From positions 1 through 22,591 of the forward strand of contig JAEUHU010000093.1 in assembly GCA_016793305.1 (NCBI GenBank): DNA of 22,591 nucleotides, in the 5' to 3' direction. The translations under genes and the position numbers were made by a program. Shown here in pieces: positions 13,527 through 21,168 of the stretch (the stretch's first letter is position 1; every line of letters begins with the position of its first letter). The notes under the pieces were generated by a model. That model made no database searches and was not told where the DNA came from. It saw nothing but the letters and a program-made list of their open reading frames with translations. The stretch is from Planctomycetota bacterium. GTDB taxonomy: Bacteria; Planctomycetota; UBA1135; UBA2386.

Positions 13527-14953
13527 GGGTTCCTCCAGGTCATGCCGAGGCGGAAGCGGAAGCAATTGGCCATCCGGGGCACTTCCCCGATCTCCTCGTC
13601 CCCGCCGGTCTGCACGTACGGGATCTCGTTCAACCGCTTGGCGAAGGCCGCGATCGCCGCCAGCGCCTGCTGCCGGTTCGCGCCCTTGACCACACCGGTC
13701 ACCACGGCGCGCTCGGTGCTGGCGAACTTGAGCTCCTCGACGTGCAGCTCGTCCGAAGCACAGTTGCTCACGTCGGCGAGCAACAGGCTGATCGGACGCC
13801 GCATCGACAGCGCGGTCTGCAACCACGAATCGTCGGCCACCTCGCCCCCCGGTGCGGCCGGCACGGTCCGCGGCGTCGCCACGAACTCGAGCTCGGACCG
13901 TTCGGCGGCCATCGCCCGAGCCTGTTCCCGCAGTTCCATGCCGGCGTGGGTGTCGACGATCGCGCTGGCGGTGCACGCGAGTCCGGCGGCCGCAGTGAGG
14001 AACACCGAAGCCAGGCGCGTGAACCCCAGCGGCAGCACCACACGCGGGGGCTCCAGCAACGACGGGAGCGGCTTGCCGCCGGCGAGACGAGTCAACAGCA
14101 TGCAGGCGGCCAGCCCCGGCTGCGCCTGCCCAGGCGCGACCTCGGCCGGTGCGCCGATGCGCACGACGCGGCGCAGATCCTCGTTCTGCAGCATCTCCGA
14201 CGCCGACTCGTCGGCACCGACCCGCAGGCCGAGCACCAGGGTGCCAGGCACCGGTTGCCCGGTCTCGCGCAACCACTCGAACGTGCGCGGCAGCTCCATC
14301 GCCAGTTGCGTGGTGACCGCGGCCCCATTGCCGTCGCCGCCGCCACCGCCGATGAGGAACCGGCGCACCTGCACCGGGCAGTCCCCATCGCACAGCACGA
14401 AGCGCGCGCGCCCGGCGTTGACCTCCACCACGGCGACGTTCCCCGGTCCCTGACCGACCGCGCCGAGCGCCAGGCACGCCTCCATCGAGAACAGGCCGAG
14501 CACCTTCAAGCCGCTCGACTCGAAGGCCGCAGCGAGCGGTTCCCAGGCGGTGCGCGGCAGCGCGGTGGAACCGAGCATCAGCTTGCCGCCGGGAAGCCGC
14601 CGCAGCAGCCGCGTGGCCACCAGCAGCTCGGCGCGGTCGGCGACGTTGGTGACGCGGGCCGCTTCCCGCATGACGAAGTCCACCGCGGCGCTGGCCCGCA
14701 TCGGCGGCACCGTGCTGGCGAAGTGTTGCGCGCGCCGGTCGCCGAGCACGACGTGCACGCCGCTGGCGCCCTGCAACAGGTCGCTGCCGATGCTGCGCAA
14801 GGCGACGGTCAACGAGTCGCGGCTCAACTCGGCCAGCGGCAGGCGCACGGCGCGCTGGACGCGGACGACCTTGCCGTCCCGGCCACCGACCGTGACGTTG
14901 AGCGCTCCTTCCTCGATCTCGACGATGGCGTAGGTCTGCATGGCGGAACTCAC
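13523..14953 (-). CDS. PilM-PilN-like fusion protein
   Basis: The 476-residue product combines what are usually two proteins. Residues about 1-300 resemble the actin-like PilM/GspL cytoplasmic fold: YAIVEIEEGALNVTV at the start, VDFVMREAARVTNV and VAVVEVNAGRARFVL as later beta-strand segments, and no membrane helix. A single transmembrane helix follows (about 312-335, FTRLASVFLTAAAGLACTAS). The C-terminal about 340-476 resembles a PilN/GspL periplasmic region, with a coiled stretch (AREQARAMAAERSELEF-like) and a small alpha/beta domain (ERAVVTGVVKGANRQQALAAI). This resembles GspL/MshI, which also span the membrane once. The GTG at 14953 forms a GTGA overlap with the preceding stop; an ATG at 14941 is an alternative start four codons later. 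Confidence 0.8.
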   Translation of the reverse strand: MSSAMQTYAIVEIEEGALNVTVGGRDGKVVRVQRAVRLPLAELSRDSLTVALRSIGSDLLQGASGVHVVLGDRRAQHFASTVPPMRASAAVDFVMREAARVTNVADRAELLVATRLLRRLPGGKLMLGSTALPRTAWEPLAAAFESSGLKVLGLFSMEACLALGAVGQGPGNVAVVEVNAGRARFVLCDGDCPVQVRRFLIGGGGGDGNGAAVTTQLAMELPRTFEWLRETGQPVPGTLVLGLRVGADESASEMLQNEDLRRVVRIGAPAEVAPGQAQPGLAACMLLTRLAGGKPLPSLLEPPRVVLPLGFTRLASVFLTAAAGLACTASAIVDTHAGMELREQARAMAAERSELEFVATPRTVPAAPGGEVADDSWLQTALSMRRPISLLLADVSNCASDELHVEELKFASTERAVVTGVVKGANRQQALAAIAAFAKRLNEIPYVQTGGDEEIGEVPRMANCFRFRLGMTWRNP

Positions 14954-15609
14954 AGGGTGACGTCGTCGGCGGTGCCGAGCGTGCGGTCTGGACCCGCGCT
15001 GCGCAGCGTGTGCGTCGCCGCGGTCCAGTCGAAGGTGGTGCCGAAGCCGTCGACGTCGAACTCGGCGCCGAGGCCGATCGCCGCGCGAACGGTCGGCCAG
15101 GATCCGGCCACCGACCCCCCGGATTCGATGTGGTCGGCGAGCAGCTCGACGATCAGCCGCAAGCGCTGCCAGGTCTTCTTCAGGCCTGGAACCGACGCGT
15201 GAACGCGCACCACGAACTCCTCGCTGGCGTAGCCGTTGTCGACACCGTTCTCGCCGCGGCTCCAGACCGTGGCGATGCCGTTGGTGGTGTCGACCACGTA
15301 GCGATACTGCTGACCGGCCCCGAACGGATCCTCGACGCCGCCGTTGCGCACGCCCGGCTGCAGGTGCACGCCGAGGAACGTCGCGTCGGCGAGCGTGCTC
15401 GGGAACGCGGCCCGCTCGTACCAGTGGGATTGCAGCGCGTCGCCGAGGTCGGCGAGTTCGCGCACCGCCTCGCTGCGGCGATCCGACTGCACAAGCGCGC
15501 TGGCCAGCGGCATCGCCGTGGCGGCCATGATCGCGACGATCGTCAGCGCGACGATCATCTCGAGCAGCGTGAATCCCGCGGCGTCCCGGGTCGGGCGATC
15601 ACATGTCAT
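14950..15609 (-). CDS. Type II secretion/pilus pseudopilin with two head-end motifs (219 aa)
   Basis: The ATG at 15609 is chosen because it places a prepilin leader directly before the processing site: cleavage after Gly12, then F-T-L-L-E with the conserved Glu at mature position 5, and a long hydrophobic helix to about residue 38. The head contains the GspG-like series DPFGAGQQYRYVV and SRGENGVDNG (about 94-126), which resembles the calcium-site loop ending of major pseudopilins. A second similar ending, DGFGTTFDW then SAGPDRTLGTADDV, closes the protein (about 187-217). The start overlaps the stop of the preceding gene by 11 bases. It probably serves as a minor pseudopilin, exported and assembled after prepilin peptidase cleavage; that peptidase is not in the window. 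Confidence 0.87.
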   Translation of the reverse strand: MTCDRPTRDAAGFTLLEMIVALTIVAIMAATAMPLASALVQSDRRSEAVRELADLGDALQSHWYERAAFPSTLADATFLGVHLQPGVRNGGVEDPFGAGQQYRYVVDTTNGIATVWSRGENGVDNGYASEEFVVRVHASVPGLKKTWQRLRLIVELLADHIESGGSVAGSWPTVRAAIGLGAEFDVDGFGTTFDWTAATHTLRSAGPDRTLGTADDVTL

Positions 15610-16399
15610 CGTCGGTACCTCGCGTGCGGTCGTTGCCGGCGGCGGCGATGCCGAGCACGGTGTGACGGACGAGCACCGCACCGCGGCCGTCGACGGCGGT
15701 GGCATCGGTCGAGCCGATCGCCGTGATCAGGCCACCGGCACCCCGCAGGGCGGTCGGCAGCGCCGTGCAGCCCTTCGACGTCACCAGACCGGAGATCGTC
15801 GTGGCCGCGTTCTGCATGGTGGTCGTCAGCAGCGCGCGGGTCGCCGTGTCGGCGCCGAGCCAGCGACGCCGCGCGATCGCGTAGTCGCGCATCGCGTCGT
15901 GCATCGCCGTGCGGTCGCCGGCGGTCATCGTGCCGCTGGTGCGGTACGGGCTGACGAGCAGCAGGGCGCGCAACAGCCGCAGGCGGCCACGCTGCCGCGT
16001 GCGCAGCGGCCGCTCGGCCGGGATCGTCTCGACCACGTCGTCGGCGGTGTTCAAGCGCCGGTCGCGGCCGCGTGAACGCAGTTGCACCCGCGTGTTGTTG
16101 CGACTGTAGGAGAAGTCGACCGCGAAGCCGTTCGGGTCGAGGCGCCAGGAGCCGGTCGCGTCGAGGCCAGCGGCGTTCGCCACGTTGGTCAGGCTGGTCG
16201 GGAACGTGCCGTTGCGGCGGTAGGCGATCTCGGTGGCCGCGGTGGAGAGAGACAGCCGGTCGTCGACGAGGCGTGAGCGGTCTGCCTGCGGTGGCACCAG
16301 TCGCTGCACCGCCGCGAGCAGCACGAGGCTGCCGGTCGCGACGATGGCGAGCACCCCGAGCAGGGCGAAACCACGGTCGGACGCGGTCGTGCGGCTCAC
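15599..16399 (-). CDS. Atypical pseudopilin lacking Glu5, with two head-like regions (266 aa)
   Basis: The GTG at 16399 forms a GTGA overlap with the GspF-like gene stop and gives the N-terminus MSRTTASDRGFALLGVLAI. This is a class III prepilin signal: Gly10-Phe11 is the expected cleavage site and a hydrophobic helix follows to about residue 32. At mature position 5 there is Gly instead of Glu, which in known systems is a feature of the tip pseudopilin GspK. Residues about 55-125 form a short head ending in SRGRDRRLNTADDV. A second helical stretch and head-like part (about 160-266) ends in GNDRTRGTDDDM. Both endings resemble the Asp-rich calcium loop of GspG-type heads. A GspK-like tip role is an inference from Glu5 loss and gene position. 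Confidence 0.78.
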   Translation of the reverse strand: MSRTTASDRGFALLGVLAIVATGSLVLLAAVQRLVPPQADRSRLVDDRLSLSTAATEIAYRRNGTFPTSLTNVANAAGLDATGSWRLDPNGFAVDFSYSRNNTRVQLRSRGRDRRLNTADDVVETIPAERPLRTRQRGRLRLLRALLLVSPYRTSGTMTAGDRTAMHDAMRDYAIARRRWLGADTATRALLTTTMQNAATTISGLVTSKGCTALPTALRGAGGLITAIGSTDATAVDGRGAVLVRHTVLGIAAAGNDRTRGTDDDM

Positions 16400-17616
16400 T
16401 TGCCGATCCCCCGCATCGCCGAGTAGATCGTCGACACCACCAGCACCGCGACACCGCCCACGACGATGCCGAGCAGTACGGTGACGATCGGCTCCATCAT
16501 GCCGAGCGCGCGCTTCACCGCCGCCTTGACCTCTCGGTCGTAGAGGCGGCTCAGGCGTTCGAACGTGATCGGCAGGCGGCCGGCCTCTTCGCCGACCATC
16601 ACCATGCTGAGCGCGACCGGTGGCAGCACCTCCTCCTCCTGCAGCGACTCGCCGAGGCGGGCGCCGCCGAGGATGCGCTCGCGCGTTGCAGCGAGCCCGT
16701 CGCGCACCTCGGGAAGCGACACCGCGCCCCCGCCGAGCTCGAGCGCGCTGGTCATCGTCAGGCCGGCGTTCAGCAGCACGCCGAAGGTGCGGCAGAACTG
16801 CGCCAGCGCCAGCGTCGACACCAGGTCGCGCACGACCGGCAGCCGGGCGAGCATCGACAGCATCGCCCCCTGCACCGGGGCCGTGCGCATCGCCAGCACC
16901 GCGGCGACCACCACCGCCACCGAACCTCCGAGGATCCACCAGACGTTCTCGGCGACGACGCCCGACGTGCGGATCAGCATCTGGCTGGCCACCGGCAGCT
17001 CCCCGCCCATCTTCTCCAGCACGCTGCCGAGCCGCGGGATCACGAACGACAGCATGAACATCACCATGCCGTAGCCCGCCGCGGCGACGAGTGCGGGGTA
17101 GATCATCGCCTGCTTGATCGTCGCCGCGATGTCGAGTCGCCACTCGAGGTAGCTGGCCACCGACTGCAGGACGTCCGGCAGGCTGCCGGACTGTTCGCCG
17201 GCCTTGACCAGCGCACAGTAGAGCGACGGGAAGGCCTTCGGGTGCGCGGCGAGCGCGTCGGACAGCGACTGACCGGCGGCGACGCGTTCGCCGATCGCCG
17301 CCAGCAGGTCGGCCACCCGATCGTCTTCCTCCTGTTCGGCGATCGCCGCGAAGGTGCCGAGCAGCGGCACGCCAGCGTCCAGCGCCTCGTAGAGGGCCTG
17401 CGTCAACAACAGCAGGCGACGCGGCGACAACCGCACGTCGTCGACTTCTGCGTGGCCGTCGACGTCCTCCGCGGCCGAGGCGTCGAGCGGCTGCGCCTGC
17501 AGCAGGGCACGACCCTCCCCGTGCAGTTGCCGGTGCAGGGCCTGCTCGTCGTCCGCTTCCAGCACGGCGGTGCTGGTGGCACCGTCGGCTTCGAGGACCT
17601 TCGCTCGGTAACGCAT
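16396..17616 (-). CDS. gspF: GspF/PilC family inner-membrane platform protein
   Basis: The 406-residue protein has the normal length and two T2SSF domains. The first (about 68-190) carries FPSLYCALVKAGEQSGSL and the second (about 270-390) carries LPPVALSMVMVGEEAGRLP, the hallmark paired motifs of the family. Three hydrophobic spans (about 180-202, 228-246 and 374-397) fit the known topology. The N-terminal about 1-60 is a cytoplasmic domain (MRYRAKVLEADG) with an acidic linker. It would couple ATP hydrolysis by the GspE-like ATPase encoded divergently at 18395 to pseudopilin insertion. ATG 17616 is preceded by a weak AGGCGG. It lies 36 bases after the main pseudopilin gene. Confidence 0.95.
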   Translation of the reverse strand: MRYRAKVLEADGATSTAVLEADDEQALHRQLHGEGRALLQAQPLDASAAEDVDGHAEVDDVRLSPRRLLLLTQALYEALDAGVPLLGTFAAIAEQEEDDRVADLLAAIGERVAAGQSLSDALAAHPKAFPSLYCALVKAGEQSGSLPDVLQSVASYLEWRLDIAATIKQAMIYPALVAAAGYGMVMFMLSFVIPRLGSVLEKMGGELPVASQMLIRTSGVVAENVWWILGGSVAVVVAAVLAMRTAPVQGAMLSMLARLPVVRDLVSTLALAQFCRTFGVLLNAGLTMTSALELGGGAVSLPEVRDGLAATRERILGGARLGESLQEEEVLPPVALSMVMVGEEAGRLPITFERLSRLYDREVKAAVKRALGMMEPIVTVLLGIVVGGVAVLVVSTIYSAMRGIGK

Positions 17617-17652
17617 GGGGGCCGCCTGGAGGAGGCGAGACTTCGCGCGCGG

Positions 17653-18294
17653 TCAGGGTTGCTGGCCGAGCATCACGCCGATGTCGTCGCCAGTGATGTC
17701 CGTGGTCGCGGTCGCGTTGGCGCTGGTGTCGAAGCGGCCGTTCGGGCCGGCCGACATGACCCAGAGGCGCTTGTAGTTGGTCGCGTGCGAGTAGTAGCCC
17801 GAGATGACGTTGACGACGTACGGGCGGCCCCACGGATCGAGCGGTGCACTGCCGTTCAGGTACGGACCGCGCCAGCGGATGTTCCCGGTGGTCGCGTAGG
17901 CGGCCGTGGTCGAGCCTTGCGGGCGGTTCTGCAGCAGGTGGTTGTTCAGCAGGTCGCCGCGCGCGGCTCCCATGCCCCAGGTGATCCAGTTGTGGCCCGC
18001 ATTCCACGGATTCGTGGTGGGCGTCGTCGGGCCGGTCAGCAGCGAGTAGACGTAGTTGTTCGTGCCACCGCTGTTGCGGGCCGGGTAGACGCCGAGGTCC
18101 TTGTAGAACGACATCACGGCGGCGCCGACGACCTTGCATTCGGCCTCCGCACGCGCACGGCGCCCGTCCTCCATGTAGCTGCTGAGCATCGGCACGGCGA
18201 TGCCCGTCAGCAGCAACACGACCGACAACACCACGATGACCTCGACCAGCGTGAAGCCGCGCTGGGAGTGCCCCTGCTTCTGGAACTTCTCCAT
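17653..18294 (-). CDS. gspG: Major pseudopilin, GspG-like (213 aa)
   Basis: The N-terminus MEKFQKQGHSQRGFTLVEVI is a classic prepilin leader: positively charged, cleavage after Gly13, mature Phe1 and Glu5 (E18), then a hydrophobic helix to about residue 38. The head carries GPYLNGSAPLDPWGRPYVVNV (two pieces joined, about 143-163) and ends in SAGPNGRF and TGDDIG (about 181-205), the order of motifs seen in GspG major pseudopilins, including the calcium-site loop. It would be the main subunit of the pseudopilus fibre. It is the first gene of the minus-strand operon and is divergent from the ATPase gene. At 213 residues it is longer than the usual GspG (about 140), with an insertion in the middle of the head (about 78-140). 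Confidence 0.93.
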   Translation of the reverse strand: MEKFQKQGHSQRGFTLVEVIVVLSVVLLLTGIAVPMLSSYMEDGRRARAEAECKVVGAAVMSFYKDLGVYPARNSGGTNNYVYSLLTGPTTPTTNPWNAGHNWITWGMGAARGDLLNNHLLQNRPQGSTTAAYATTGNIRWRGPYLNGSAPLDPWGRPYVVNVISGYYSHATNYKRLWVMSAGPNGRFDTSANATATTDITGDDIGVMLGQQP

Positions 18295-18394
18295 GCGGGG
18301 CGAATCGGCAGCGAGAAAGCCGCCACCTTAGGGATTCTACAGGGGCGACCGCCGCAGCTCAGGTCGCAGAGCTCGCCCGACCGATGCCGCCTGC
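18295..18394. promoter_or_regulatory. Divergent promoter region between pseudopilin operon and GspE-like ATPase
   Basis: These 100 bases must drive both halves of the secretion/pilus locus. On the minus strand TAGAAT (18339-18334) is a reasonable -10 box for the operon, giving a leader of about 33 bases; the hexamer 17 bases upstream, CTGAGC, is a poor -35. On the plus strand no clear promoter stands out, and no Shine-Dalgarno precedes either start codon. Confidence 0.4.
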
Positions 18395-20071
18395 ATGGTG
18401 CAGCAGAAGGCCGACCTGATCGGAGCCCTGGCCGTCAGCCTGGACGAGGACCGCCGCTTCCTCGAGGTCGCGCTGAAGGACTGCCCGAGCGGCGAGGCCG
18501 CGCAGATCGAGAAGCTGGTCGCCCGCGGCATGCTGACCCTCGAGCGCGGCTACCGCATCTGGTCCGAGATGCTGGGGCTGCCGTTCCACGGCCTCGAGGA
18601 ACGCACGCTCGATCCCAAGCTGCGCCACCGCCTGCCGCTCGATCTGGCGCTGCGCCACAACGCCGTCGTCGTCGGCGAGGAGGACGGCATCCTCTCGGTG
18701 GCGCTGAAGAACCCGTTCGACCTGCTCGCAGTCGACGAGATCCAGGAAGTCACCGGCATGTCGGTGCAGGTGGTTCTGGCCACGCCGACCGCGATCGCCA
18801 CGGCGCTGGCGCGCATGCAGAAGGGCTCCTCGGGTATCGAAGCCCTGATCCAGCGCTTGCTGAAGTCGGAGATCGACAGCCAGACGGTCGACGCCGAGAA
18901 GCTCCGCCGCCTCGTCGGCGACGACGCCGTCATCAAGCTCGTCGACCATCTGATCGAGGAGGCGATGCGCGCGCGGGCCAGCGACATCCACGTCGAACCA
19001 CAGCGCGACGGCCTGCGCGTCCGCATCCGCATCGACGGCGACCTCGACACGCTCTACACGCTGCCCGCGGGGCTGCATCGCGCCGTCGTCGCCCGCATCA
19101 AGGTGGCGAGCGGCATGGACATCGGCGAGAGTCGCAAGCCGCAGGACGGGCGCATCGCCGTCTCCGAGAAGGTGGAGCTCCGCGTGTCGGTGCTGCCCAG
19201 CGTGCTCGGCGAGAAGGCGGTCATGCGCGTGCTGGACCGCACCGGCGTGACGCTCGACCCGGCCAAGCTCGAGATGAGCAAGCACAACCTCGAGCTGTTC
19301 CGGCGCGGCTTCACTTCCCCGAACGGCATCGTGCTGCTGACCGGCCCGACCGGATCGGGCAAGACCACGACGCTGTACACGGCCATGTCGGAGCTGAACA
19401 AGCCCGACACCAACCTGATCAGCGTCGAGGACCCGGTCGAGTACGAACTGCAAGGCACGACGCAGGTGCAGGTCGACGTCAAGGCGGAGCGGACCTTCGC
19501 CAGTGCGTTGCGAGCGATCCTGCGTCAAGACCCCGACGTGGTCATGGTCGGCGAGATCCGCGACGCCGAGACCGCAGGCATCGCCGTGCAGGCGGCACTC
19601 ACCGGCCACCTCGTGCTGAGCACCGTGCACACCAACGACGCGCTGTCCACGGTGCATCGGCTGGTCGACATGGGGCTGGCCCCCTACCTGCTCGGCCCGG
19701 CGCTGCGCTGCGTCGTCGGCCAGCGGCTGGTCGCGCGCATCTGCCCGGAGTGCGCGGAGCCGCACACGCCGAGCGCTGCGGTGCTGGCGGAGTTCGGCCT
19801 GCCTGCCGACCAGAAGGAGCCAGGGCTGCGACGCGGCCGTGGCTGCCAGGCCTGCCGCAACCGTGGCAAGCGAGGCCGCATCGCCGTGCACGAAGTGCTC
19901 CACGTCACGAGCGACCTGGCTTCGGCGATCTCGCGCCGCGCGGCGGACGACGAGCTGCAGCGGCTGGCGGCCGCCGGTGGGTACCGTCGCATGCTGCAGG
20001 ACGGCCTCGAGAAGGCTCGCCGGGGCCTCGTGCAGCTCGAAGACGTGCTCGCGGTCGCACGCGGGGACTGA
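18395..20071 (+). CDS. gspE: GspE/PilB family assembly ATPase
   Basis: The 558-residue protein has an N-terminal GspE/MshE-type domain (about 20-135), then the hexameric ATPase core. Walker A is GPTGSGKT at 317-324 (Lys323), the Asp box lies around SVEDPVEYE (343-351), Walker B is LRQDPDVVMVGEIRD (376-390, Glu387), and the His box is LTGHLVLSTVHTNDA (402-416). A four-cysteine zinc site follows (C450-x-x-C453 and C484-x-x-C487), present in extension ATPases such as GspE and PilB and absent from PilT retraction ATPases. It should power pseudopilus assembly from the cytoplasmic face of the GspF platform. The start at 18395 is the first ATG of the frame after the divergent promoter region. Confidence 0.97.
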   Translation: MVQQKADLIGALAVSLDEDRRFLEVALKDCPSGEAAQIEKLVARGMLTLERGYRIWSEMLGLPFHGLEERTLDPKLRHRLPLDLALRHNAVVVGEEDGILSVALKNPFDLLAVDEIQEVTGMSVQVVLATPTAIATALARMQKGSSGIEALIQRLLKSEIDSQTVDAEKLRRLVGDDAVIKLVDHLIEEAMRARASDIHVEPQRDGLRVRIRIDGDLDTLYTLPAGLHRAVVARIKVASGMDIGESRKPQDGRIAVSEKVELRVSVLPSVLGEKAVMRVLDRTGVTLDPAKLEMSKHNLELFRRGFTSPNGIVLLTGPTGSGKTTTLYTAMSELNKPDTNLISVEDPVEYELQGTTQVQVDVKAERTFASALRAILRQDPDVVMVGEIRDAETAGIAVQAALTGHLVLSTVHTNDALSTVHRLVDMGLAPYLLGPALRCVVGQRLVARICPECAEPHTPSAAVLAEFGLPADQKEPGLRRGRGCQACRNRGKRGRIAVHEVLHVTSDLASAISRRAADDELQRLAAAGGYRRMLQDGLEKARRGLVQLEDVLAVARGD

Positions 20072-20152
20072 GAGCCAGCACCGACGGCCACGGATTCGCA
20101 GGGTTCGTTTGCCTCGGCCCAGCCGACCGCACAGCATGGCGCCGAGGACGCC

Positions 20153-21148
20153 ATGCCGCGCCACGCCCGCAAGCCCCAAGTTCCACTCCTCCTCGCAGGC
20201 CTCGCCGTCACGTTCCCCGTGGCACCGATCGCCGCCCAGGACCTCCAGGCGATCCGCAACCAGCTGCGCGACGACCTGTCTGCATCCAACTTCACGCAGT
20301 CGTTGCTCGGCCTCGTGGTGTTCGCCGACGAGCTCGAACTCGGCAGCGCCACCTACCAGATCGACGACGACGTCAGCACCGACGTGAAGACGTACGCGCT
20401 GCCGTTCCACACCACGAGCGACCTGTGGGGTGGCGAACGCCCGCGTCTCTACCTCGAAGGGGCCCTCGGCTACGCGGTCTCGCGCCAGGGCACCGACGAC
20501 CTCTACGGCGGACTGCTGCCGGGGCTCGAGACCTCGATCGACACGAAGTGGCGCACCTACGGTGGCCTGCTGGGCGTGGGACTGCAGTTCCGCCCACGCC
20601 CGGACCTGACCGTGGCGCCGATGCTGCACCTCGCCCTGTCGCGCATAGAGAACGAGACCACGTTCGCGGGCCCAGGTGCTGCCACGACCGCGGCGCTGAC
20701 CAACGGGATCGCGTTCAACTGGGACGCGTGGACGATCGGCTATGGCGGCGGCGTGCGCGCCGACTGGCAACGCCCGCTCGGGGAGCGCCATCGCCTCGAA
20801 GTGGTCGGGCGCTACGACCTGCGCTGGACCGACACCTTCGACGCCGACGACTCGGCCCAGGAGTTCCTGGACCGCACGCAGACACTGACGGTGCGCGGCG
20901 ACCTGATCGGCCCGGCCGGCTTCGACCTGTTCGACAAGCCGGTCGAATGGCAGCTCACCAGCGCCTACCGCGCGTTCCTCGAGGGCGACCTGTTCGGCGT
21001 CGACGCCTACGCGCAGGTCGGGGCCAGCCTGCTGGTCTGGACCGGCGACAAGAGCCTGCCCGGCACCAGCGGCTTCGCGGTCGGCGGCTCGTTCCTGTTC
21101 GGAGAGGACCTGACCGGCTGGGCGCTCGGCGTGCGCCTGCTGTTCTGA
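20153..21148 (+). CDS. Outer-membrane beta-barrel protein, autotransporter-like (331 aa)
   Basis: The start at 20153 is preceded by GAGGA at eight bases. A signal peptide (about 1-28, ending APIAAQ) precedes a region rich in alternating hydrophobic/polar strands, for example RLYLEGALGYAVS, GGLLGVGLQFRP and VAPMLHLALSRIE. The protein ends in VRLLF, with a terminal Phe, the classic BAM-recognition end of outer-membrane barrels. It has no obvious passenger domain, so it resembles a solitary autotransporter-like barrel (Omp_AT class). Eight to twelve strands look possible; this count is by eye. It lies 81 bases after the ATPase on the same strand and may or may not be cotranscribed. Its function is unknown. 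Confidence 0.8.
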   Translation: MPRHARKPQVPLLLAGLAVTFPVAPIAAQDLQAIRNQLRDDLSASNFTQSLLGLVVFADELELGSATYQIDDDVSTDVKTYALPFHTTSDLWGGERPRLYLEGALGYAVSRQGTDDLYGGLLPGLETSIDTKWRTYGGLLGVGLQFRPRPDLTVAPMLHLALSRIENETTFAGPGAATTAALTNGIAFNWDAWTIGYGGGVRADWQRPLGERHRLEVVGRYDLRWTDTFDADDSAQEFLDRTQTLTVRGDLIGPAGFDLFDKPVEWQLTSAYRAFLEGDLFGVDAYAQVGASLLVWTGDKSLPGTSGFAVGGSFLFGEDLTGWALGVRLLF

Positions 21149-21155
21149 TGCACGC

Positions 21156-21168
21156 GAGCGGGCCGCTC
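21156..21168. terminator. Candidate hairpin between convergent genes
   Basis: GAGCGG-G-CCGCTC forms a perfect palindromic hairpin (a 5-bp stem with a 3-base loop is the realistic form) in the 18-base gap between the beta-barrel stop and the leucyl-tRNA synthetase stop. It could end transcription in both directions. No U-tract follows on either side, so this is a weak call. Confidence 0.3.

Noticed and set aside
18310..18325. Sigma-54-like sequence TGGCGGCTTTCTCGCT upstream of the major pseudopilin
   Set aside because: The GG and GC are 10 bases apart as required, but several consensus positions fail and the implied transcription start would leave a leader of only about 6 bases without a ribosome-binding site. 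The TAGAAT box is a simpler explanation.
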